Shown: positions 43,304 through 52,825 of the stretch, piece after piece
Layout of the letters: each line of letters begins with the position of its first letter
Position numbering within the stretch: the first letter of the stretch is position 1
Assembly (NCBI GenBank): GCA_015698045.1
Contig: BLAL01000234.1
Span: 62,001-126,000, forward strand
Length of the DNA stretch: 64,000 nt
DNA from: Rhizophagus clarus
Taxonomy: Eukaryota > Glomeromycota > Glomeromycetes > Glomerales > Glomeraceae
Direction of reading: 5' to 3'
Notes under the pieces: model-generated
Seen by the model: only the letters and a program-made list of their open reading frames with translations
The model's database searches: none
What the model was told of the DNA's origin: nothing
Program-made: the position numbers and the translations under genes

Positions 43304-46300
43304 TATATATAGCCTAGTAATTTCATATTTTCGTATAAATATGTAATTCGTAATCCTGTAATTAATTACCAGAATTTTTAAAAAATATGTAAATACATAA
43401 TTATTTACACTATACATAATTAGTGTAAATATTATTGATTGATTATGAATCATATGATCTCATTTTTTGAATAAACTAAATACTAGAACTGCCAATTTTA
43501 GTATTTTTTGTATTTTTAATATATAAAAATACCAGAACAATTAGTTTTAACATTTTTTTTACTTTTTATATATAAAAACGCTTAAACAATTAGTTTCAGC
43601 ATTTTTTTGACTTTTTATATAAAACTGCCAGAATAGTCTGTTCCAGCATTCTTTTTTACTTTTACATATAAAAGCACTAAAACTGACAGTTTAGCATTTT
43701 TTTGCATTTTTATATATAAAAATACCAGAACAAACAAGTTTAGTTTTTTTTTGCATTTTACAAATAAAAGCGCTAGAACAGTCAGTTTCAGTATTTTTTT
43801 GATTTTTCATATAAAATATATTAGAATAGTCAGTTTTAGTATTTTTTTTGACTTTTTATATAAAAATATCAAAATAGTCTGTTCTAGTATTTTTTTTATT
43901 TTTTATATAAATGCTGAAACTAACAGTTTCAGCATTTTTTTTGCATTTTATATATATGAAAATACTAGAACAGTCAGTTTGGGCATTTTTTTTTTATATT
44001 TTACTAATAAAAATATCAGAACAGTTTGTTTCAGTATTTTTTTTTATTTTTTATATATAAAAATGCTGAAACTAATAGTTTTGGTATTTTTTTTTGCATT
44101 TTTATATATAAAAATGTCAGAACTCAGTTTTGGCTTTTTTTTTTTGGCTGGTTATATATAAAAATATCAAAACTGTCCAGTATTGGCCAGTAATTCAAAT
44201 AACCTTAAATGATCCAAATGATTGATCACGTATCATTTAGGTTATTTTAACATTAAATGATAAATAACCTAATCATTTAAAAATTATGTTATAATTTTGA
44301 CTAATACAATTTTAATATTTTATAAATGAAAATTTTCATGTGATACTATAAATTCATAATTCTAGCTGGAATTATAAACTTGGCCTAAATTATAAAGTAT
44401 TAATTTTAAATGACTCAAATGACAAATGACTCTAATGACTAGATCATTCAAAGGTCATTTAGGGATCATCTCAAAATAGACAAATGACCTAGTCATTTGC
44501 CATTACTCAATTGTCAGTATTAGCATTTTTTTATATTTTACGAATAAAATGTCAGAATAGTCTGTTTCAGCATTTTTTTTATTTTTTACATATAAAAATG
44601 CTGAAACTGTCAGTTTTGGTATTTGTTTTTGTATTTTATAAATAAAAATACTAGAACAGTTTATTCTAGCATTTTTTTTTTATTTTTACATATAAAAGTG
44701 CTGAAACTGATAGTTTTGGCATTTTTTTTTTGCATTTTTTATATATAAAAATGTTAAAACTGATAGTTTCAGCATTTTTTTATATATTTTTACATATAAT
44801 AAGAATGCTCAAACTATTAGTTTAGGATCAATCAACTCTTTCTGACAATCACCTGGACCAAATTTTCTGCGATAAAAATATTTTTATTTTTATTTTTCCA
44901 AAGCTGTCAAAGGAAAACAATATGTCTGACGACGCTAAATACTATTATATTAACAAGCTCGACTTAGAGTTGGCAGTAGACGAAGCAGTTTACAAAGTTT
45001 TTTACGACGACATAGTGGAAATATTGCCAAAGTTAATATGGAATACGTCTAACGAAAAGTACTTCAAGAAATATATCCTCAAACATCTCCCCGATCACGA
45101 CTGGTCTTCACTCAAGGAAAAACAAGATAAGAACAGTGGAGTAGTCAAAGCTTACTCTCTAGAAATGTTTGGCTTCATAGAGGCTTTGAGCCATCATATT
45201 TTACGGCGCGCCTACAAGATTATTCAAGCTTCCCAAGGCGATAGAGAAAGGTCAGATGACTCGGACACAAGTGACACCTAGATAACGCCACCGCTTACCG
45301 TATCTAGTAGTTTTACAGCAGCTGATATATCCAAATCAGTTGTTACACCCGAAGCTACTGAGGAGGAAATGGATATTTCTTTCACAGAGAAGGACCAACC
45401 AGCACTTCAGTTGCACATCAACAAAAAAGATAAACCTAATACGGATAGTTTCACGAAAAAAGATAAGAAGAAAAGGAAAAAGAAGAAATCCCGCCAGGAC
45501 CAATCACACGAAGCCGATCAGATGACCAAACCAATTTCCTCTTCTTCGTCATTGAACCCCCCTGTGTTAGAGAAATCTCCACCAGTACAGTCCAGTACTC
45601 CAGAGAAAGGCAAAACCCTTGAAAGGACCGATAAATAATCGGATATCTATGGTGAAGATGAAGCAAACTACATTGTCACAGGATTTCTACCGTCGCTAAC
45701 GTCGATGGCCGTTCGAGATATTCTTATATACGACATCCCCGCAAAATAGAGCAATTATGACATCCTGCAGCACTTATCGTCATGGGTAGAGTCATCTCTG
45801 TACAAGTCAAACGACAAAAGAAATATAAGACCGTACGTTGTAAATTCGAGATGAACGAGCTCTTCTTGAAATATGACATGAATAAGAGTTGGATGGCTCC
45901 ACTTAATGCACTACCAGTGCGATAGTTTCCAGCGTCATGGTCGCTTAAAGAACGAAAAGAAAGAGAGCGATACCAAGTTGTGATTGAACAACCACCTGAT
46001 GACATGAATACAACTACGCTGGCCCTCAAAGAGAACATTAGCTCCCTAATACAACGTGACGTACGCATGTTCAAAGAAGTGAAATTACTGGATGGATCCA
46101 GGAAAATCATAGGGTATCTATCAACTTGGGACAACATGAAAGAATGTATTGATACACCCATGATTTGGAATGGCGCACAACTAAAATGGTCCCGTCACCT
46201 TAGTCCGTCGAACAACAAGGCAGCTTACAATACGACTAAGGTTGCTTGCCGAAACTAGTGAGTTTTGGCATGCTGAAACTGCCGAAACTGGCGAAACTAG

Positions 46301-46763
46301 GTTTCGGCAAGCAGCCAAAAATGCCAAAATGCCGAAACTGCCGAAACTGCCAAAATGCCGAAACAGTTTCGGCATTTTGGCATAGTTTCAGCATAATATA
46401 TATTAATACTTTAATATAGTTTCGGCATAGTTTCATTTTTCTAATAATGTAATTAGTGTAACAAAATAAAATTCAGCCACCACATGACACACAACCAATC
46501 ATATCTGACGGTCATTCAGGAAATGATCTGACATCATTAATATCAAAGATAATCAGTTACTTTTCGTCCTTTAACTCCTTTAACTCCTTTTTTTATTTAT
46601 CATTTTACTGTTATAATCTCCAACTGTTACGGCTATACCTTGAAATTTGAACCAAATCATATGATTATCTGTTATGGATTTTTTAAATTACTTCGTGTTT
46701 GCCTTGCATTACTTTTTTTACTTAAACACGTACAAAATAAAAAAACTTTATACACATTTCAAT

Positions 46764-49045
46764 ATGACCAGCACTTTAGACTTAGAAAAAAATAAAAATA
46801 AAGGTGGTAGGCCTCCCAGCTCTACCTGGGAGGATGCTATTAGAGGAAATCCCGTTGGTTCAGGAAAATATCATGCCACTTGTAAATATTGTAATTTTTC
46901 ATGGTCACGAGGTGATATATCAAAACTTGAAGAGCACTTTGCGAACCACTGCTTGGAAGTTCCAGGACCCATTGTTAGAAAATATTTGAATAAAATATTA
47001 GAGCGTGAAGATAAAGTTAATAAAAAAAGAAAAATTGTTGGGAGTAATCAGTTAAATATTACAGACTACCATGATTCCACAAAAATTCCTGATGGTAGAG
47101 TAACTAGGATTAATCGTGCCTTGGCTAAATTTTTCGTTGCATGTGGTATTTCATTCCGGATAGTCGAACACCCTTTTTTTATTAACTTTGTAAAGGAGCT
47201 TAATTCTTCGTATGAGCTGCCAACCAGAGAATTTTTGTCAGATCAGTTACTTGAGCGGGAATTATCAATGGTGAACTCAACTGTCACATCCGTCATTGAA
47301 AATGGAGCTAATTTGACTTTAGGTTTTTAATACTTTTTTTATACTTTTTTAAAACAATATTCTTAATGTGTTTTTAAGTAATAATATTAATATTAATATA
47401 ATTTAGCGTTTGATGGTTGGACGTCCCTCACTCATCGTTCTATATGGAATTTTGTTATTATGACTCCGTCGAGAGAAGAGTATTTGTATAAACTTCAAGA
47501 TTTGTCAGAACATTCGCATACAGGTAATTACGTAGCCGAAGTGATTGGAGAAATAATTGAAAGGATCAGCCCGAATAAAATATTGGCTATTGTGTCCGAT
47601 AATGCCTCAAACGTTCGGAATGTACGCAAAATTATTGAAGAGAAATACCCTAACATCGAAAACGTACGATGTATAGCACATGCGGTCAATCTTATCGCGT
47701 GTGATATACTTAAAGAAAGTTTTGGAGATCGTTTATTACGAAAAGTTAATACATTAGCTTCATTTTTTAAAAATTCCCATCAAGCTGGAGCCAAACTCAC
47801 ACAACTCATCAAAGAGAATAGTATTCATGGAGGAGGCATTAAGTTATATTGTAAGACGCGATGGACAACGGCTAGCGAATCAGTAGATTCGGTAATTAGG
47901 TTGGAACCAGTACTAGAACAAATTATTACTAATGAAAGTAATTTGTTGAACGATAAGGTCAAACGTGTTATCCAAACACGGAATTTTTTTTCTGATTTAC
48001 GAATTCTTTCATTTGTTTTAAATCCATTGAGAAAACTTTAGAATCAAGATCAGCGACGCTTGAAGATTGTTTTTTAAGTTTGATAAGACTATCAGCAGTT
48101 TTGAAACAATTACCCAAATCATTTAATCAAAACTTCCGTAACCATTGTTTCAACGTGATGAACGAAAGATTCAAAGAGTTCGATGATGACAAATATATAA
48201 CCTGCTTTTTCCTAGATCCCCGATTTAGGAGTAAGCCTCTCACAGCCAAAGCTTATTCAAGGATCGTGAGGTGCGCTACTACAATTGGTAAAAGGTTAGG
48301 ATTTGATCTTAAAGAATCCAGGGCTCTATGCGAGCAAATTAAGGACTACCGTGATAATAAACCACCCTTTGATCTTGATGAATCTTGTTCTCTAGACGAT
48401 CCTCTAAATTGGTGGAATTTGATCGATACTGACCCTCGACCGAACAGCCTCCCAAGAGTTGCTCGCCATCTATTAGCGATTTGTCCAAATTCCGCAAGTT
48501 GCGAACGAGGATTCTCAACACTTGGCTGGCTATTTAATGATCGGCGTTTAAATTTGAATATAAGTCGACTAGAATCCATGGCTAAAATGATCATGCATTG
48601 GAAGTCCAATGCTAAGAAAGAGCTTGGTTTTTATGGTATAGAAAAAAATGATACTCGTATTAGCGAAACTGAAATGAACATTCGAATTGCAGAGGCTCTG
48701 GCAGAAACTAATGATGATGATGATGAATGTGATGTTTTATCAAATGAAAATTTACCTAATCAAATTACAGTTCCTTCAGATAATTGTGTTGTCCTAATAG
48801 AACATGTATGGATCGATAAATTTGTTGATTTGTCACACAAATTAATAATTGAAGAAATTGGAGAGATCCCGGACGACATTTTAGATGAATCTGAAGAAGA
48901 ATACGAAAAAATTAATACAGATGATGGCAATGATGATGAGCAAGAAAGCGAACAAGAAAGCGATGGGGGAGGAAATTTTGATTATAATGTAGAGGATTTA
49001 TTGAATGAATTCATCGATGTAGATGATGTAGATGAAGAAGAATAA
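46764..49045 (+). pseudogene. hAT transposase, complete except for one frameshift
   Basis: Exon 1 46764-47322 and exon 2 47407-49045 join in phase over a GTTTTT ... AATTTAG intron inside NLTL|AFDGWTS. Order: AT-hook-like GGRPPS; BED zinc finger (WEDAIRG, CKYCNFSW, H-x4-HC); the catalytic region with AFDGWTS, IVSDNASNV and RCIAHAVNLIA; TRW near 47858; DPRFRS; and the C-terminal dimerisation block DDPLNWWNLI, PNSASCERGFSTLG. An Asp/Glu-rich tail ends VEDLLNEFIDV. The only lesion found is a one-base frame change near 48025: the frame reading SFVLNP must shift to IEKTLESRSATLEDCF. It could be an assembly error. The start at 46764 is chosen because upstream codons are hydrophobic and outside the family pattern. 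Confidence 0.9.
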
Positions 49046-49723
49046 TTTTTTCTTTATTTTTAGGAAATCATTATAACAATAATTTTTTTATTAATAAAGT
49101 AAATTTGTAAATAAGTTTATAATTATATTGATTTATTTAAGAGTTTAAATTAAAAAATTTTTGTGTGACGAAATTTAAACAACACCGACGTGATGCAAAC
49201 GAACTCTTTCGATCTTGTTCAATTTGTGTTCGATTTGTGTTCGATTTGTGCTGATAATTCTGGTAAAATTTCGCTCGTTTTAGCCAAATTTTGTTAAATT
49301 TGTGTTGATTCGTATTCAACGTGTGCTCTAAAGAAAAAGAAAGAAGTTAACAATTAAATTTTATCACACAGGGATGATGATTAGTAATTTTATATCGGTA
49401 TTTGTTTAACGATGCAAGATGACTTTTTTATACAAATCACATTGTATGTATTATGCACTGATTTTTTTATTTTTTTTTAAAGGATGTACAAAATATTCCG
49501 ATTTTTTTTTAAAAAAAATGATTTTTTTTTAAGAACAAAGAGAATAAACAAAGATTTATTATTTTAAGGATGATATTTAAATTTAATGATGCAAACTAAT
49601 AAATCAGTATTTTGAAGAAAGGGAACAAAAAGGAATTGTCCAAATTTTATTTATAAAAGGATATTTTACGATTTACTCATCTCATTCTTTTTGCATTTTT
49701 CCTCACATCTTAATTTTGTAAAT
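49046..49723. other. Spacer between the two hAT genes
   Basis: No gene. Near 49200-49310 GTTCGATTTGTG is repeated three times. The spacing between transposase stop and accessory ATG (679 bp) matches the other copy (690 bp). Confidence 0.5.
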
Positions 49724-50374
49724 ATGCCCAATCGTCACTCTCATCGCCAGTCCCATCGTCACTCTCATCGCCAGCCCCATCGTCACTCTCATCGCCAGCC
49801 CCATCGCCAGCCTCGTCGCCACTCTCGTCCTATTCAATGGTTTGATGAATACACCGATTACTTGGTGGAAGAAAGAAGAAGAAGAAATGACGAATTTCAT
49901 AACGAATACGGGAGAGATCGATCGAGATTCTGGAGGTCAATCGCAAGAAGGTTCATATGTATAATATTTAATATGTTAAAATATGTTAAAAATAGAATTA
50001 TTATCTTTAATCCAACTAATTCGTTCGTTTGAATCAGACTAAATCGTCATTTTAGAACTTCGAGGTTCACGGCACAATGATGCCACCAAAAATGGAGGAA
50101 TCTTCTCAGGGAATACCATGTATGAAAAATATAATGGCAAAAAAAAATATTTGCTTAAAATTGAAAATATTTAACTAAATATTATTTCGTTTTTTGATAT
50201 TTAGAGTTTTTGCCTTTATCGTAGCGGTGTCCCTGGAAGAAGATGGTTGCGTATTGGAGCAAGATATTATCGCACATTTAGATCGAGATTTTGGGAAAGA
50301 CGAGGTAATTATAAAATTTCTATAATTAAAGTTTATTCACATCTTAAATTAACCAATTTATTTTAGATACGTGA
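49724..50374 (+). pseudogene. Myb/SANT-like accessory gene of the hAT element, one in-frame stop
   Basis: Exons 49724-49950, 50056-50119, 50205-50304 and 50367-50374 join in phase (donors GTTCAT, GTATGA, GTAATT; acceptors TTTTAG, ATTTAG, TTTTAG). The N-terminus is a His/Arg/Ser tandem repeat (SHRQPHRH). Then a trihelix/SANT-like domain: WFDEYTDYLVEERR, FWRSIARR, CHQKWRNLLREYH. Exon 3 (100 nt) ends RYYRTFRSRFWERR. A TGA at 50078-50080 interrupts the third helix (FTAQ-stop-CHQKW), where CGA (Arg) is the likely ancestor. Exon 3 is the same length and phase as exon 2 of the gene at 27468-28205 and shares its YF/FF-x2-F-x3-FWE pattern, so the two are homologous. Probable DNA-binding accessory protein. 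Confidence 0.75.
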
Positions 50375-51894
50375 CATGATCGTAGAAGGGCAAGAAACCT
50401 ACCTACGTATCGTCACCGAAGATAATTTATTAATTTTATTATATTATTTTATAGTGAGTAGCTAGGCCCAGTCCGTACCAAATATCGGCTGAAGACTCAC
50501 ATTTTTTTTGGGCTGTGAATTGATACTGACGTCCACGTCATACAGCCTGGGTACTATTTTTTAAAATAGTAGCGAACAAGTATCAATATTTTTTTTTTTA
50601 TCAAAATTAAATAAAATAAAAATAAAATGGTGAACTTTTTTAACTGGGATTTTATTTCTTTAGTGATAAATTTGAATTTAATTGCTAGTTTTTATCATTG
50701 GATTACGTATAATAAATACAATAAATAATTTAAATTTTAAAAAATAAATTTTTATCTGTCAGATACTATTAACATGACGAAAATATGCCGAAACTCTATT
50801 AAAATATTAGTATTACTTATGCCGAAACTATGTCAAAATGCCAAAACTGCCGAAACTGCCGAAATGCCGAAATGCCGAAACAGTTTTGGCAGTTTCGGCA
50901 GTTTTGGCATTTCGGCATTTCGGCACTATGTATGAGTTTCGGCATTTCGCGTTAGGCCAGATGGGTTTCGGCAAGCAACCTTAAATACGACAAATAAGAT
51001 TAAACTAAGTAAGCGGTCCAATACTAACAAATCACAGAACTCGTCCTCGAAGTCCAATACCATGGGAACAGGTTCGAATCGTATTCCTATTGGTAATCGT
51101 AAAGATTCCAAACAAGCAAAGAAAACTGAAGGCGAAGCGTACAAGATCTCCCCACGCTCTTCAGACTCAACCAAGAAGCATGCTCTGAAGAAACCCCAGA
51201 TTTCCAAGAAGAAGCTAGCTGTAGATATAGCAACAATCATAGAAACTCTGAAATCACTCGTTAGGCAGTAGACTAGGGTAGTAACACTTTAGGTCTAAGA
51301 GTATATTATATTTCCTCTTTAGTTTTCAGAATATTTTCTTTTTTATACCTATTTTTCCCTTTAGGATGTCTAGATTAGCTAGCATCACTTAGTGCCCTGG
51401 TTTTATAGGCGATATGGTTGAACAGGGGGTGTATGAACCCTAGAAGTTTACTCCTGTGTATTTAGTGGTAGCATTTGTTTATCTAACTTTTTACAATAAA
51501 GATGTTTGCGTTACTAACACCTTTAAAAGTAAAAAAAACAAACTATTAGTTTAGCATTTTTTGCATCCAATAATATTTACAATAATTACGTTTGATGTAA
51601 TTATTTATATTCTACACAAATAATTACAAAATATGTAATTATTTATGTATTTTGATACGGCTCCTGAATGTGATGATTAGAACCTTGTCATGATAATTGA
51701 TATAATATTTATTATGTTTACTAGTATCAAAATGGCCAAAGTGTATATGGTTACACTTATGTTACTTAGAGAAATTATTCCTAAAATATACGAAACAGTT
51801 ATCTTAATGTGATATCTTTGTATTCAAGGGCCTTATTTTGATTTACAAATTACGTTTTTGGCCATGTAATTACCAGGCCATATATAATAAGAAT

Positions 51895-52825
51895 TGAATA
51901 ATAAGTCAGGATTATACATAGAAAAATTTTGGATTAAAAATATTTTTCATTATAAGTGATTATTTATAAACGATTATTTGTAAGTAATCTTATTAATAAT
52001 ATTAAAGTTTTGTATATTGATATGAATTTTACTTTAGAAAACAATATTTAGAAAATAAAATAAGATACATACTTATAAACAATAAAAATTAAAATATTCT
52101 TTAGAAAATAAAAAACAATATATTAGCATGTATCAAAATTTTTTTGAAATAGATGACTTAGATATATAAATTACATCATTATATAAATGATGATAATTTT
52201 ATATCATAATCATTTTATCATTTGTATAATATTAATTTATCGCCATTTTCAAAATGATGTATGCAGTTTGTATCTGAATAAAAAAAAAAGAAAACCAAAA
52301 ACCAGATGAAAACTGGAAGAAAACAGAATAAAACATGGATGAAAATCAGATGAATATTGGTATTTGAATATTCAATCATGAATAAATAGCCTACATCATT
52401 TTGAAAAAGGCAATAATCAGGTATTATTACCTGCTAATTTATTATAAATTATTATAAATTAAAAAATTAATTAGGTAATATTACGGTGGATGATTAGACT
52501 GGTCTTAGAACTGGAAATACTCATAGCAAGTTAGAGGCAATTATAGTTGTAATCCTATCTTACTTAATAAATGATAGTACAGCTTCAACACCAAAAAAAA
52601 AAAAAATATCACTTGAATTATATTGAATTATATAAAAATATTAGATTAAATTATCTTGATGAAAAAATAATCAAATTACCTTAAGTGTAAATTAGTTATA
52701 TACTATAAAATATTAATAGTTTTTTGATTTTAATATTTGTCTTATTTTATTTTATTTTGATATACTTAAAATTTTGTTAAATTATAAAAATTTTGTTCAG
52801 TTTTACTAATTTTAAAAGTTCAAAC
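51895..52825. other. AT-rich, no gene
   Basis: No coding signal. It ends in GTTCAAAC, the probable left target duplication of the next element. Confidence 0.5.

Larger units (their letters stand above)
46237..50983 (+). mobile_element. 4.7-kb hAT element with two genes
   Basis: Perfect TIRs TAAGGTTGCTTGCCGAAAC (46237) and its complement (to 50983) are flanked by a perfect 8-bp duplication AATACGAC (46229-46236 and 50984-50991). About 15 GCCGAAAC motifs in both orientations crowd each subterminal 200 bp. The element carries a transposase (46764-49045) and, downstream on the same strand, a Myb/SANT-like gene (49724-50374). Identical TIRs and TSD suggest a recent jump; the transposase has one apparent frameshift, so this copy may depend on a sister. 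Confidence 0.95.
44922..51271 (+). pseudogene. Retroelement-borne gene, split by a hAT insertion
   Basis: The 5' part is 44922 to 46236, the 3' part 50992 to 51271. The N-terminal region (119 codons) is helical, with WNTSNEKYFKKYIL and LPDHDWSSL. A Ser/Lys-rich linker (KKDKKKRKKKK) follows, then a globular part (WMAPLNALPVR, WSLKERKERERYQVVIEQPP, KIIGYLSTWDNMKE, WNGAQLKWSRH) and a basic Ser/Lys-rich tail. In-frame stops at 45279 (TAG), 45636 (TAA), 45747 (TAG) and about 45924 (TAG, where Trp is expected), and a frameshift near 45845. Deleting the hAT element plus one AATACGAC copy restores one uninterrupted frame across the junction to the TAG at 51269. Family: a repetitive mycorrhizal-fungus protein of unknown role, possibly an ORF1-like RNA-binding protein. 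Confidence 0.7.
44826..51538 (+). mobile_element. Retroelement copy with 16-bp TSD and A-rich tail
   Basis: A perfect 16-bp direct repeat CAAACTATTAGTTTAG lies at 44810-44825 and 51539-51554. The insert ends in AAAAGTAAAAAAAA just before the second copy. A long variable TSD and an A-tail are marks of target-primed reverse transcription (LINE-type). After removing the hAT element and one of its TSD copies, the insert is about 1.96 kb and holds one gene-sized frame (44922-51271) but no reverse transcriptase. It may be a 5'-truncated or ORF1-only LINE, or a retrocopy of a host-like gene mobilised in trans. Confidence 0.8.
43304..51886. mobile_element. hAT-type palindromic element (copy 2), split by nested insertions
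   Basis: A perfect 8-bp duplication ATAAGAAT (43296-43303 and 51887-51894) flanks ends TATATATAGCCTAGTAATT and, inversely, TATATATGGCCTGGTAATTA, the same termini as the element at 14454-17156. Internal inverted stretches (GTAATTAATTACCAGAATT, GTAAATACATAATTATTTAC) and palindromic AAATGCCAAAACTGTCAGTTTTGGCATTTTT-like units (43490-44165, 44512-44826) match copy 1. Without the retroelement at 44826-51538 and its extra TSD it is about 1.85 kb. Units at 44170-44505 are interrupted by a segment rich in CAAATGAC/TAAATGA words in both orientations, perhaps another MITE. Confidence 0.85.

Noticed and set aside
43751..44161. 136-codon frame with hydrophobic repeats, resembling a membrane protein
   Set aside because: Lies in the palindromic satellite core of the hAT-type element; the same repeat in copy 1 is not open in the corresponding frame.
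44170..44505. MITE with defined TIRs inside the palindromic element
   Set aside because: CAAATGAC words occur in both orientations and AGTAAT-like ends are present, but no TSD or exact TIR could be fixed, so it is only mentioned within the larger element.
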